Source: Pseudomonadota bacterium
GTDB taxonomy: Bacteria > Pseudomonadota > Alphaproteobacteria > Rhizobiales > Hyphomicrobiaceae
Length of the DNA stretch: 64,000 bases
Assembly: GCA_023423275.1 (NCBI GenBank)
Contig: JAFAFW010000110.1
Span: 124,001 to 188,000 of the forward strand
Reading direction: 5' to 3'
How positions within the stretch are numbered: the stretch's first letter is position 1; the number at the start of each line of letters is the position of its first letter. The notes below the pieces were generated by a model, which saw only the letters and a list, made by a program, of their open reading frames with translations, ran no database searches and was not told the origin of the DNA. The translations under genes and the position numbers were made by a program. Of the stretch, positions 16,280 to 24,048 are shown one piece after another.

Positions 16280-18238
16280 TCAGCGAAGGCCTGGAACAGG
16301 TGGAACGGCTGGCATCGTCATCTCTTTCAGGGCATTAAGCTGATCGAGCACCGACCGTGATTTCTCAGCATCGGCATCCGCCAGATCTTTCTGTGCCGCA
16401 GCGAGATCACGCTGTGCGGATGCCTTGTCCTTTTCGATCTTGGCCAATGCAGACTGCTGACCAATCTGCTGCTGGGCCTCGGCTTGCGGGTTTGGCTTCG
16501 TGGCAATCGCTTTGAACGTCTCGACGACCTTTGATGGCAGTGGGCTGTATTCGAGGATGGCAATGACAGCTTCAGGTGTGAGCATATCCTTGAACACCGG
16601 CAGGACCATCTGCAGGGCAGCCCATGTCTGCTCCTTAGAATTGGGGCTGGTCGGTGCATCGTCGACGATCACCTCGAAGTCGCCAAGCACCTGCTCCTTG
16701 AGCAGAGGTACGAGTTGCATCCCATCCTCACCCGAGATGCGGATGAGACGGCCATCGGCGAAGTACGTCTGAACAAAGTCCAGACGAATACGGCCAACGT
16801 TCTTACGGAAGCGCCGGAGGCTATCGAACATCGTTGCCAAAATCGTGAGACCGGCCTGCTTTCTCTGGTGTTCGAGGATGCCCGGCTGATTGGCATCGCG
16901 CATGCCGAGTAGTTCGAGATTGATGCCGGTCACGTCCCGGATCGAGCTGATCGCGAATTCGAGCAGGTTGATATAGCCAGCCGGAAGTCCCTGACCGGGC
17001 TTGGCCATGATCTTCTGACCGGATATCGCACCCTTCTTCAGCCACGAGATCTGATCGGCGCTAGCATAGGAGTCCTGGAAGTCACGGACGTCCTTGACGG
17101 CATCCTCCTCCATCAAGACGCCGCCTTTAGCACTCGAATTCAGGATGTGCAGAGTCTGAGAAAGCCATTTATTCGCCCATTTCTGAGGATCAGACATCAG
17201 GCGTGTCAGGCCGAACCACGTGCCTTTATTGCGGTCACGCTCACCAGTGATGCACGACCATGAGAACCGATCCTTGCAAGGACCGGGCTGTACTTCACCG
17301 AGGATAGATGCACCCAGGAACGCTTGCTTGAACACTCGACGGTGCTGCTTCACATAGGTGAACTCGATCGCATTCGCCTCGGCCATTTGCTTCTTGTAGG
17401 CATCGAACTCAGCCTCTGAGAGCTGCAGTTCCTGGCCCGACAGAGGATCGGCGACACGATAGAACGGCTCATTCTCACGCCACTGGGCATGGACGATGTG
17501 GACCTCAGACTTCGGATCGAAGTAACCAGAGTTCTCTTCGCGCTTGCGGCGATCCTCGATAGGCTTCGGCAGACCGCCAACATCACCACGCGATGCCCAT
17601 TCGGCATTCAGTTCTGAGATGGGTACGTCGGGGAAGAGATCGCGCGCATCGGCCAGTGCCATCTTGCGGACGCGGAACATGCGCCTTGCATCGACGATGT
17701 TCTTGGCACGAGCTGAGCGGTCCCAATACATCTCCAGAGGATCGAGTTTCTCCTCAACGTATTCGCCATCGGGCTCGACATCGAAGTCGACACGCGCCTC
17801 GGTCCAGCCCATGCCGCAGACCAAGCAATCCTGGAACGCCTCTGACTGCTCGTCCTCAGCATCGCAGCAATCTGACATCCATTGGGATGCTGCTGTGAGG
17901 ATCTCGTTCGCCTTGACGACGCCGGGCTGCGTGCCACGTGGCAGGTAGAGCGTCTCATGCCGACCGTTGATCTCGATACCGGCGACGGCCTTGATGAGTG
18001 TCAGAGCGCGATTGAAGGTGATGACGGGACGGCCCTGGTCTTCTAGATGCCGTTTGTCGGCCGGGTCCCATTGGTGACCGGCGACGAAATCAAATTCCTG
18101 CCGGGCGGTCTTGCGCCAATCGGATGAATGATCCGAGTCAGCGATAAACCAATCTTTTAGTACGGTGTATAGTGCTTCGTGTTCGAGTTGAGATGGCTCA
18201 CCTTCATACTCTAGGTGAGTGGCGATAGTCGGGTCCAA
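16280..18238 (-). CDS. Portal protein, P22 type
   Basis: 652 residues if started at TTG 18238, which has AGAGGA 5 bases upstream; a longer frame to 18331 adds 31 residues without a ribosome site. Recognisable parts: FDFVAGHQWDPADKRHLEDQGRPVITFNRALTLIKAVAGIE near the start, then PLEMYWDRSARAKNIVDARRMFR, and SISSIRDVTGINLELLG near 430-460. The last 80 residues are a long charged Ala/Lys/Gln helix (the barrel). Length and motif order match P22-like portals, the dodecameric ring that carries the terminase and adaptor. Confidence 0.85.
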   Translation of the reverse strand: MDPTIATHLEYEGEPSQLEHEALYTVLKDWFIADSDHSSDWRKTARQEFDFVAGHQWDPADKRHLEDQGRPVITFNRALTLIKAVAGIEINGRHETLYLPRGTQPGVVKANEILTAASQWMSDCCDAEDEQSEAFQDCLVCGMGWTEARVDFDVEPDGEYVEEKLDPLEMYWDRSARAKNIVDARRMFRVRKMALADARDLFPDVPISELNAEWASRGDVGGLPKPIEDRRKREENSGYFDPKSEVHIVHAQWRENEPFYRVADPLSGQELQLSEAEFDAYKKQMAEANAIEFTYVKQHRRVFKQAFLGASILGEVQPGPCKDRFSWSCITGERDRNKGTWFGLTRLMSDPQKWANKWLSQTLHILNSSAKGGVLMEEDAVKDVRDFQDSYASADQISWLKKGAISGQKIMAKPGQGLPAGYINLLEFAISSIRDVTGINLELLGMRDANQPGILEHQRKQAGLTILATMFDSLRRFRKNVGRIRLDFVQTYFADGRLIRISGEDGMQLVPLLKEQVLGDFEVIVDDAPTSPNSKEQTWAALQMVLPVFKDMLTPEAVIAILEYSPLPSKVVETFKAIATKPNPQAEAQQQIGQQSALAKIEKDKASAQRDLAAAQKDLADADAEKSRSVLDQLNALKEMTMPAVPPVPGLR

Positions 18239-18404
18239 GTGTTTCCTCTGTGGTTGATCCTGAGTGTTTTCGCGCCTCGGATTGCCCCGGGATTGCCCCA
18301 GACAATCGATTGCGCGGAAATGGTGATGCAAGAAGTGCCGATTTCACGGGCGTTTCTTGAGATATTTCGATCAGTGACGTCCTGATCACGAAGCAGTCCG
18401 TCTG

Positions 18405-18776
18405 TCATTTTGACGTGTCTCGGGTCATGCCTTTGCGGTGCTGCTTCTTCGACAGATTGCGAGATGCTGGGTCGAGAGGGACGAGTTTTCGTTTGATCGG
18501 ACGTTTTCGTGCTGGCTTGGAGGGGGCCGATTCTGTTGAAGCAGCGGCCTGGAGCGCGTCAGAAGCTTTCTCCTCGCTCGATGTATCTTCGCCAACAGTC
18601 TCCTTGGTCATTCTGATCGTTCGAGATTCTTGAACTATCTCAGCGACAAGCATTTCCTTCGCACGCCAATGAAGACGACCATCGATGAGAAGATCATCCA
18701 ATCCGCGTTGCTCCCATCGATCGACGAGATTGCGGATTTCCGTCTCAAACTGCGTGTTCTGCTGGGTCTCTGTCAC
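18405..18776 (-). CDS. Phage protein of unknown function, basic tail
   Basis: 123 residues from GTG with AGG sites upstream. The first half is helical (NTQFETEIRNLVDRWEQRGLDDLLIDGRLHWRAKEMLVAEIVQE). The second half is disordered and very basic (KPARKRPIKRKLVPLD...KKQHRKG), suggesting nucleic-acid contact. It lies between TerL and portal, so an accessory packaging role is possible but unproven. The 166 bases between it and the portal gene hold no other gene I can support. Confidence 0.5.
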   Translation of the reverse strand: MTETQQNTQFETEIRNLVDRWEQRGLDDLLIDGRLHWRAKEMLVAEIVQESRTIRMTKETVGEDTSSEEKASDALQAAASTESAPSKPARKRPIKRKLVPLDPASRNLSKKQHRKGMTRDTSK

Positions 18777-18800
18777 AAATCCTGCCTGAAATTCTCTCGA

Positions 18801-18808
18801 CTATTTAT
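18801..18808 (-). promoter_or_regulatory. ATAAATAG motif at the terminase 3' end
   Basis: ATAAATAG on the minus strand, overlapping the last base of the TerL stop codon and about 25 bases before the start of the 123-residue gene. It would initiate a leftward transcript for the portal region separately from the terminase transcript. Confidence 0.45.
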
Positions 18809-20256
18809 TATGCAGCCCAAGCTGACCGTCGCTGCTCCCGATATGGCCGTTGTCTCTTCTTCCTGGTGTCGGATACTGCAAATGTCAGGAGGAATGCGTC
18901 GGCGAGGTTCGGGCTTTTCAGGCCGCGCTTTTTCATCTCGGACTTAGGCTCGATGATGATCCGTCCCATCGATGAAAAGTCATAGGTTGGGGCCGATAAC
19001 TCTGAGATCAGCTTGGCATCTTCGGGGATGGAGCAATCGCGCTTTTCGAACCACTCTCGTCCGTTCCACCACAGCTCATCTCGGAGTCGATGGAACTTTT
19101 CTGAGACCGCTGCACTCTCAGCTACGTTGATGCCTCGAACGGGAAGTTCGAGTTCGGCGAGACGATCGACAACACCTGAGCCGATACCGATGACGTCGAC
19201 GAGGATTTCAGCGGGCCGAAGATCTTCCTCGGTACGGTTCCACTCATCGACGATAAGCCCGACGAGTTGCATCGTATCCTTCTGAGACCATTCCTTGACG
19301 GGTTCGAGGAGGATGTTGCCTTGGCGTTTGGCGAGGGCCGATGTGTCATCACCGAAACGAGCAACGTCGACGCCCCAGATCGGTTTGACGTCATGTGTTT
19401 CGATGGGGCGATTCCGCGCGGCTTCCAGCAGTTCGAGCGCGATGACCGTTTCATCATCGGCATTTGGAAACTCTCCGAGGACACGAACGCGATACCGGTT
19501 CGAGCCTTTGCCGTAGGAGCTGATGACATCCTGGATATGCCCTCTGGCTCGGGGGACTTCTTCGGAACTGACACGAATACATTTCCACCGATCGCGCAGG
19601 GTATGGTGCGTGGCGTGGAAGTATCCGGATGTACGTGTTGGGTTTCCGAGGAGGACGGCGATAGCGCCGGGAGATGACAAGCTGCCCTGAGCAACTTCAA
19701 ATACGATATCGGGAATGCCGGACGCTTCGTCGATCAGGTAAAGGACGTGTTCGGCGTGAACACCTGCAAGGGATTCCGGATTGTCCTTGGAGGCTGTGCG
19801 TCTGGTGATGAAGGCCATTTCTGGCGCGGCCTTCAGGAACGCGCGTTCTTCCTGGATCTCAAGCTGCTGTTGGAGAGGCTCGGGAAGTCGTCTGGCCCAC
19901 TTCTTCAGTTCGGACCAGTTGTTGGATGCGAGCTGAGCCTGGGAGTTGCCCGAGATCACGCATTTGCTGTCGTAGTGGGTGAAGAGAAACCAAAGGGCGA
20001 GCCATGCGATGAGGGTCGTTTTACCGATGCCGTGACCAGATCTGATGGAATGTCGTGGGGATGTGGTTGGCGCGCCGGATGGATTGGTGAAGAAGTGTTC
20101 GGGCCGAAGGAAATCGTCCTGCCACTTTTCAAGCTGTGGCTCGTTGGTCGGATTGGGTGCGCCGAATGGCAGAACACCGAGAACACCGGTAACGAAGCGG
20201 TGGGGGCTATCTCTCGACTGCAGCCACGCCTGCTGCCAAGCAGGTAGTTCAGCCAC
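18808..20256 (-). CDS. Terminase large subunit
   Basis: 482 residues from GTG, overlapping the upstream stop by 8 bases. The ATPase domain has Walker A SGHGIGKTT (about residue 73) and Walker B LYLIDEAS (about residue 170), with the motor motif GNPTRTSGYF after it. The C-terminal RNase H-like nuclease has the three acidic clusters GVDVARFGDD, ILVDVIGIGSGVVD and NLADAFLLTF. It packages DNA through the portal, cutting it with its nuclease. All key residues appear present. Confidence 0.9.
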   Translation of the reverse strand: MAELPAWQQAWLQSRDSPHRFVTGVLGVLPFGAPNPTNEPQLEKWQDDFLRPEHFFTNPSGAPTTSPRHSIRSGHGIGKTTLIAWLALWFLFTHYDSKCVISGNSQAQLASNNWSELKKWARRLPEPLQQQLEIQEERAFLKAAPEMAFITRRTASKDNPESLAGVHAEHVLYLIDEASGIPDIVFEVAQGSLSSPGAIAVLLGNPTRTSGYFHATHHTLRDRWKCIRVSSEEVPRARGHIQDVISSYGKGSNRYRVRVLGEFPNADDETVIALELLEAARNRPIETHDVKPIWGVDVARFGDDTSALAKRQGNILLEPVKEWSQKDTMQLVGLIVDEWNRTEEDLRPAEILVDVIGIGSGVVDRLAELELPVRGINVAESAAVSEKFHRLRDELWWNGREWFEKRDCSIPEDAKLISELSAPTYDFSSMGRIIIEPKSEMKKRGLKSPNLADAFLLTFAVSDTRKKRQRPYREQRRSAWAA

Positions 20257-20491
20257 TCATACTCCAATGAGAGCGGTGCTGACCTGCGGTTTCGTCGATG
20301 TAGAACGTCCGGTCTACCTGGGACGTGTGAGGCAGGAACGCCGTATAGGGGCCGATCCCTTCCGGAGTGTAATAGACGACTGACAAGCCATCATCGGTGA
20401 CTTGCATGACGTGGAGTCGTCGGGCGAAATTCTCTTCCTTGTCGATGATGGTGATGACGTCGCCGGGAAGGGCCGATCTTGTAGATATCAT
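20249..20491 (-). CDS. Small phage protein, unknown function
   Basis: 80 residues, mostly beta: SALPGDVITIIDKEENFARRLHVMQVTDDGLSVVYYTPE, resembling a small SH3-like barrel. It starts at an ATGA overlap with the small-terminase candidate and overlaps the TerL start by 8 bases, so all three are one translation unit. No homology recognised. Confidence 0.5.
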   Translation of the reverse strand: MISTRSALPGDVITIIDKEENFARRLHVMQVTDDGLSVVYYTPEGIGPYTAFLPHTSQVDRTFYIDETAGQHRSHWSMSG

Positions 20492-20805
20492 TCGGCCTTC
20501 GGTTTATTTCCGGACGTGATGATCTTCATCAGCTCAACGAAATCGTTCGATGCATTGTGGTTGACGTTGCTATCGACCTGTTTCGGCGTCAGAGACGCGA
20601 TCACCTTGACGTAACTACCTGGGTCTTCGACGCGCATCTTTTCAATGGAGGCAATACCGTGCTTCTTGAAGTCGTCGTGTAAGGCCTTCAGGAATTTTTC
20701 GCCGAGCTTGTTCTTCGAGCCGGGTGGGCGGCCTTTCGGATTGCCAGACTGTCCGGGCTTGAACTTGCCAGGATGTGGCTTGGGCTTCTTTACTTCGTCG
20801 TTCAT
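20488..20805 (-). CDS. Terminase small subunit candidate, DUF5681-like
   Basis: 105 residues. The start KPGQSGNPKGRPPGSKN is the DUF5681 signature, followed by KLGEKFLKALHDDFKKHGIASIEKMRVEDPGSYVKVIASLTPK. Proteins of this kind sit directly before phage TerL genes and are taken as DNA-recognising small terminase subunits; the same order is seen here. DNA binding is inferred from the basic N-terminus and context. Confidence 0.65.
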   Translation of the reverse strand: MNDEVKKPKPHPGKFKPGQSGNPKGRPPGSKNKLGEKFLKALHDDFKKHGIASIEKMRVEDPGSYVKVIASLTPKQVDSNVNHNASNDFVELMKIITSGNKPKAE

Positions 20806-21156
20806 TTAGGTAGTTGCCTCCAAGGTGGATATGGTCCAGCCAGGACCGAATTCGAAGATGACGTTGCCAGACACGATCGGGGATGATGTGTCGGCGGCGA
20901 TGAAACGTCCGGGCGGACTGACTTCGAGATGCACAGCCCTGCCCGCCTCTACCTGGACGTAGAGCAAGCCGGTCTTGGAGGGCGAGGTTGCAGGGCTCGA
21001 TGATTGAGCTGCACCGCTGTCGACCGATAGAGTCTGACGCGCCAGATATGGTTGCTTGAGAAGCATCAGACTGTCGGTTGAGTAGACTCCGCTTCCGGAT
21101 TGAACGGGTGCTGTAAGAGTTGATGAGTGTGAAAAGATACGAACGATGGCGGTCAC
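20806..21156 (-). CDS. Phage protein of unknown function
   Basis: 116 residues from GTG; the start overlaps the preceding stop (GTGA) and the stop abuts the next ATG. The sequence is Ser/Thr-rich and beta-like (LLYVQVEAGRAVHLEVSPPGRFIAADTSSPIVSGNVIFEFGPGWTIS). No domain recognised. It is probably a minor virion component, by position alone. Confidence 0.45.
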   Translation of the reverse strand: MTAIVRIFSHSSTLTAPVQSGSGVYSTDSLMLLKQPYLARQTLSVDSGAAQSSSPATSPSKTGLLYVQVEAGRAVHLEVSPPGRFIAADTSSPIVSGNVIFEFGPGWTISTLEATT

Positions 21157-21515
21157 TGGTTATTGATGGTCCTCTGGTCGATGAGGCGCTCGATGCGCGT
21201 TTGTTTTTCCTTCATGAGCGCGATGTCAGCGGAGTAGTAGCCGCTCGCAACATAGATGATGGCCGAAACTGCAAGGCCGATGATGATGGCACCGTCACGG
21301 ACGTAGCTGAGCAGATCCCGAACGTCGAATGATGGTCGGGCCGCCAGGGCATTGGCGACCCTATCCAACTTGGAGCCGAGACCGTCGATCTTAGTATCGA
21401 CGGACGTCATCCGTTCCGTGAGGAGCGTGATCTGCGTATCATGCCGTGTAACAAGATCACGCAGACCAACATCATCAGCCAACTGTGTGCTCCTCAAGTT
21501 CGGTTTCGACTCCAT
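21153..21515 (-). CDS. Coiled-coil protein with one membrane helix (XhlA-like, possible lysis protein)
   Basis: 120 residues. A helical region (VGLRDLVTRHDTQITLLTERMTSVDTKIDGLGSKLDRVANAL, residues 16-58) precedes one membrane helix (DGAIIIGLAVSAIIYVASGYY, about 74-94) and a charged tail. This arrangement resembles XhlA-type hemolysin/holin accessory proteins. Its 5' end overlaps the HNH gene by 41 bases. A lysis role is a guess from topology. Confidence 0.5.
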   Translation of the reverse strand: MESKPNLRSTQLADDVGLRDLVTRHDTQITLLTERMTSVDTKIDGLGSKLDRVANALAARPSFDVRDLLSYVRDGAIIIGLAVSAIIYVASGYYSADIALMKEKQTRIERLIDQRTINNQ

Positions 21516-22044
21516 TCTCGGTAATTTTGTTCCAGCGTTTGCCGGTCAGGATCTGACGGACTGAGTATTGAGAGACGCCTATGAGCGCGGCAATTTCCTG
21601 CTCAGACGTGCCCTCATTATTTAGCCGAATAACCAGTTCGGCTTCTTCCTTGCGGAGATGGCGACGAGAGCGTCCACGCGTGACCATGTCGTCCATATTG
21701 TCCTGCTGCGTCCCGATTTTGAGGTGTCGAGGATTGCAGCAAGTCGGCTCATCACAACTGTGAAGAACGTATTTCCCGCTTGGGATTGGACCGTTGAAGT
21801 GCTCGTAGGCGACACGATGGACGTATTTCATCTCGCCGTCGAACATGAGATGCCCATATCCGAGAGATCCGCCTGAAGTCGCGCCGGTCCAACACCAACA
21901 ATCGTTGTCGATATCCTCCGGGATCTGGATGCGGCCGATGATCTGCTCGATTGGCGTCTCGACGACCTTCTTTAAGCCGTCACGGAGCCACTTGGACGGA
22001 ATGGAGAAGGGCTTCGTTTCAATAAATTCTGCGTTAGCTGACAT
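21475..22044 (-). CDS. HNH homing-type endonuclease with helix-turn-helix tail
   Basis: 189 residues with a GAGGGGAG site. The nuclease core is DCWCWTGATSGGSLGYGHLMF, HRVAYEHFNGPIP, then VLHSCDEPTCCNPRHLKIGTQQDNMDDMVTRGR: the HNH_3 pattern with H, N and H plus the paired Cys of a zinc site. A C-terminal HTH (EEQEIAALIGVSQYSVRQILTGKRW-like) would read DNA. Such genes are usually free-standing homing nucleases in phage genomes. Its place next to the terminase genes also fits HNH proteins that assist packaging. Confidence 0.8.
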   Translation of the reverse strand: MSANAEFIETKPFSIPSKWLRDGLKKVVETPIEQIIGRIQIPEDIDNDCWCWTGATSGGSLGYGHLMFDGEMKYVHRVAYEHFNGPIPSGKYVLHSCDEPTCCNPRHLKIGTQQDNMDDMVTRGRSRRHLRKEEAELVIRLNNEGTSEQEIAALIGVSQYSVRQILTGKRWNKITENGVETELEEHTVG

Positions 22045-22056
22045 ATTGTGCTCCCC

Positions 22057-22317
22057 TCAGTTCTGATTGTCTTCGGGAAGGACGATACGGCTCGGCTTGA
22101 AGATGGCGCGATTGATCGCCATGAATGCCTGCTCGACGTGAGTGCGGCCGATTGCCAACCAACGCTTGTCTGTGTCCGGCGATGCAGCGAGACCATCGAC
22201 CAGCCTCAGCACGCGCTCCTCGGCATGCTTGTTGGTATTCACCAGTTCTACATTGCTGGTCGGTTGCGCGGTGTATCCTGCAACCGGCAGTCCATCGTGT
22301 TTCGTCTTAGTGGTCAT
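22057..22317 (-). CDS. Acb2/Tad1-like cyclic-nucleotide sponge (anti-CBASS candidate)
   Basis: 86 residues. The start GLPVAGYTAQ and the helical hairpin NKHAEERVLRLVDGLAA...DKRWLAIGRTHVEQAFMAINRAIFKP match the short hairpin proteins now grouped as Acb2/Tad1 domain proteins, with the conserved (R)WLAIARTxxxQxFMAxxRA helix. Acb2 and Tad1 bind cyclic di- or trinucleotides or gcADPR and so disarm CBASS or Thoeris defence. Family membership is inferred from the pattern; ligand and activity are unknown. Its leftward promoter candidate (GTATAAATAG) lies about 40 bases upstream. Confidence 0.6.
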   Translation of the reverse strand: MTTKTKHDGLPVAGYTAQPTSNVELVNTNKHAEERVLRLVDGLAASPDTDKRWLAIGRTHVEQAFMAINRAIFKPSRIVLPEDNQN

Positions 22318-22335
22318 GAGTGTTTTTCTCCCCCG

Positions 22336-22360
22336 ATAAATACTCGTACCTCTATTTATA
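22336..22360. promoter_or_regulatory. Divergent pair of ATAAATA motifs
   Basis: ATAAATAC (22336-22343, plus) and TATAAATAGA (22351-22360, minus) lie 7 bases apart in inverted orientation, in the gap between the leftward sponge gene and the rightward membrane protein. Each points away towards, or overlaps the route to, one of the two genes, or the pair forms one dyad operator. Confidence 0.45.
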
Positions 22361-22417
22361 CGCGCGCGATCTTCTCGATCGGCCGATCAGGGGTGTTTCA
22401 GGAAAGATGTTTGGAAT

Positions 22418-22693
22418 TTGACTGATATCGACTGCGGTTTCACACCAACGGACCCAGAGGGCGCACCGAGGATCACCTGGGAAACGCGACGTCTGATGAG
22501 CTGGGTTCTGCTCGTCTGCATCATCGTGGGTACCGTTCTCGCAGGCGCTGTCGGCATCCTTTGTGACCTGACCGACAAGCAGCTCGATTTCGTCGAGAAC
22601 GTGCACTTCTATTTCGTGGTCGCTGCCTCTTCCGTCATCCTTGGATACTTCGGGCTGACGACCCTGCCGTTCGTTGGGCTTGGCCGGAAATAA
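22418..22693 (+). CDS. Two-helix membrane protein (holin candidate)
   Basis: 91 residues from TTG with AGGAAAG upstream. Two membrane helices are clear: LMSWVLLVCIIVGTVLAGAVGIL (about 26-48) and FYFVVAASSVILGYFGLTTLPF (about 64-85), with charged residues between them and a short basic end. Size and topology fit a class II holin, but the family is not recognised. A hairpin terminator follows at once. Confidence 0.5.
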   Translation: MTDIDCGFTPTDPEGAPRITWETRRLMSWVLLVCIIVGTVLAGAVGILCDLTDKQLDFVENVHFYFVVAASSVILGYFGLTTLPFVGLGRK

Positions 22694-22697
22694 AAAG

Positions 22698-22721
22698 CCC
22701 GACCTCCTGATGGAGGCCGGG
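22698..22721 (+). terminator. Hairpin terminator after the two-helix protein
   Basis: CCCG-A-CCTCC pairs with GGAGG-C-CGGG around TGAT, one mismatch in ten pairs. It begins 5 bases after the stop codon, with an A-run before and a short T-run after, so it could act in both directions. Confidence 0.6.
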
Positions 22722-22758
22722 TTGAGCAGGGAAGAAGTGCACCGTTTCCGATGCATTC

Positions 22759-22768
22759 CTATTTATAC
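22759..22768 (-). promoter_or_regulatory. TATAAATAG motif, isolated copy
   Basis: CTATTTATAC on the plus strand. Read on the minus strand it is GTATAAATAG, one of the best matches, but it points into the 3' end of the two-helix protein rather than at a start codon. It would give an antisense transcript running towards the sponge gene, or it serves as an operator. This is the one copy whose orientation does not fit the rest. Confidence 0.35.
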
Positions 22769-22874
22769 ATTCTGTGGTCTTTGTCCCGTGGTGTGCATAA
22801 CCGTGCACACTGGAACCTCTCAGCCTCCCGATGGTTGGTTTGCACACGCCGAGAACCCCGAAAGGAGGAATCGG

Positions 22875-23216
22875 ATGAAATCCTTTGTGACTTCTACGCT
22901 TTGTGCAGGCGCACTCATTTGCGGCGCAAGCATGGGCGCTTCTGCAGCACCGATGACGCCGTCAGCTCCAGATGGGGCCAAGCCGCTCCTTGAGCGGGTG
23001 CACGGTTATCATCGTGACTGCCGACGGGGCCATCGCAACTTGCGCAGTGGACGGGTCGTTGGTTGCGGGCCTTATTATTATCGCGATCCCAGTCCCGGCT
23101 TCTCGCTCTATATTGGCCCTGGCAATCGAGGCTGGCGAGATCGCGACTGGCGGCGCGATGACAGACGACGTGGTGATCGAGATGGTCGTCGAGAAGGACG
23201 TCGTGGTCGCGACTAA
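22875..23216 (+). CDS. Small secreted basic protein
   Basis: 113 residues with a perfect AAAGGAGG site 6 bases before the ATG. A signal peptide is evident (MKSFVTSTLCAGALICGASMGASA/AP). The mature part contains GYHRDCRRGHRNL, VGCGPYYYRDPS and a terminal Arg/Asp tail (RDRDWRRDDRRRGDRDG). Such RDRD-tailed exported proteins with paired Cys are frequent in Hyphomicrobiales, with unknown role. It stands alone between two terminators and may be a lysogenic-conversion gene. Confidence 0.7.
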   Translation: MKSFVTSTLCAGALICGASMGASAAPMTPSAPDGAKPLLERVHGYHRDCRRGHRNLRSGRVVGCGPYYYRDPSPGFSLYIGPGNRGWRDRDWRRDDRRRGDRDGRREGRRGRD

Positions 23217-23241
23217 GCCCTCCCCTTGCGCACCACGGCTG

Positions 23242-23267
23242 GAGGACGGGCCGATTGGTCCGTCCTC
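23242..23267 (+). terminator. Rho-independent terminator
   Basis: GAGGACGGGCC pairs with GGTCCGTCCTC (one G-T wobble) around GATT and is followed by TTT. It lies 25 bases after the secreted protein gene and isolates it from the next gene. Confidence 0.75.
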
Positions 23268-23277
23268 TTTCCTATGA

Positions 23278-23285
23278 ATAAATAG
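23278..23285 (+). promoter_or_regulatory. ATAAATAG motif before the membrane-tethered DNA-binding gene
   Basis: ATAAATAG followed by 3 bases (GTG) and the ATG at 23289. The 3-base spacing is identical to that at 3713 and 3845. There is no ribosome-binding site, as expected if the mRNA starts at or near the start codon. Confidence 0.45.
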
Positions 23286-23288
23286 GTG

Positions 23289-23771
23289 ATGGAATTCGTA
23301 TCAGCATCAATTGCAAGTAAGACCCTGGGCGTCACCGTCGACACCCTTCGAGACTGGGCTAAGTCAGGTAAAATCCCACACTTAAAAAGCCCGGGAGGAC
23401 GGTATTCCTACAATATCGATGCATATTTGAACGGCGCTGGCTGTAGCCCGCCTATCCCAGCTTCACAACCCAAGCCGACGAGGATGGCGGAACCCGTTGC
23501 TGCACCGGTATCGCCGGGGAAAACCGGGCCGTACAGGAAATGGCTCCGACCGAGGATGATTTTCCGGGTGACAGCCTGCATCTTGATTGTCGGCTTATTC
23601 ACTGTCGGTGCACTCTGGGAAAAGCCCGCTCCAGTCGCGCCCACACCGGCCGAGACGGTGCAGATGTCGGAACCATCGCCGACAAAACCCCTACCCCGGC
23701 ACCGGATTGAAAAGCGGCCCTCACCGAAGCCGATGACGAAACCGCTGCAGCACCAGAGTCCGTTCTGGTGA
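23289..23771 (+). CDS. MerR/excisionase-like HTH fused to a membrane helix
   Basis: 160 residues. Residues 3-50 are a MerR/HTH_17 domain: SASIASKTLGVTVDTLRDWAKSGKIPHLKSPGGRYSYNIDAYL, with the wing and the R-Y end typical of excisionases. After a Pro-rich linker (55-85) there is one strong membrane helix (RVTACILIVGLFTVGALW, about 98-115). The periplasmic or cytoplasmic tail is Pro/Lys-rich. A DNA-binding domain anchored in the membrane could sense the envelope or hold DNA at it. The function is unknown. A GTG just upstream is an alternative start. Confidence 0.65.
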   Translation: MEFVSASIASKTLGVTVDTLRDWAKSGKIPHLKSPGGRYSYNIDAYLNGAGCSPPIPASQPKPTRMAEPVAAPVSPGKTGPYRKWLRPRMIFRVTACILIVGLFTVGALWEKPAPVAPTPAETVQMSEPSPTKPLPRHRIEKRPSPKPMTKPLQHQSPFW

Positions 23772-23887
23772 ACGATCGGCTGGCACGAGCCCTCCAACGG
23801 CTGGAAGATTCTCAACAGCGTATCGAAGCTGCCCTGATCGCGCTTGATCAGGTGATCGATGCGGTGCGGCACTCGGTCGACCTTTGA
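23768..23887 (+). CDS. Possible small coiled-coil ORF
   Basis: 39 residues from a GTG that overlaps the preceding stop (GTGA). It is a continuous helix with heptad character (LARALQRLEDSQQRIEAALIALDQVIDAV). The frame is open a further 20 codons upstream without a start. Translational coupling with the membrane HTH gene is plausible; a frameshifted extension of that protein is the alternative. Confidence 0.3.
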   Translation: MNDRLARALQRLEDSQQRIEAALIALDQVIDAVRHSVDL

Positions 23888-24048
23888 TCTGTGGAATTAG
23901 ATCAAGAACCGAAACGCTAGCAATCCGGCATGCTGTAGGAGCGGCTTTTCGTTCCCTCGAAGCAAAAAGGAAGGACGACAATCGACACGCATGCCCCAAG
24001 TGCCGTCCGCACGGCTACCATCCCGTCCACTCCGAACATTGAATACTG

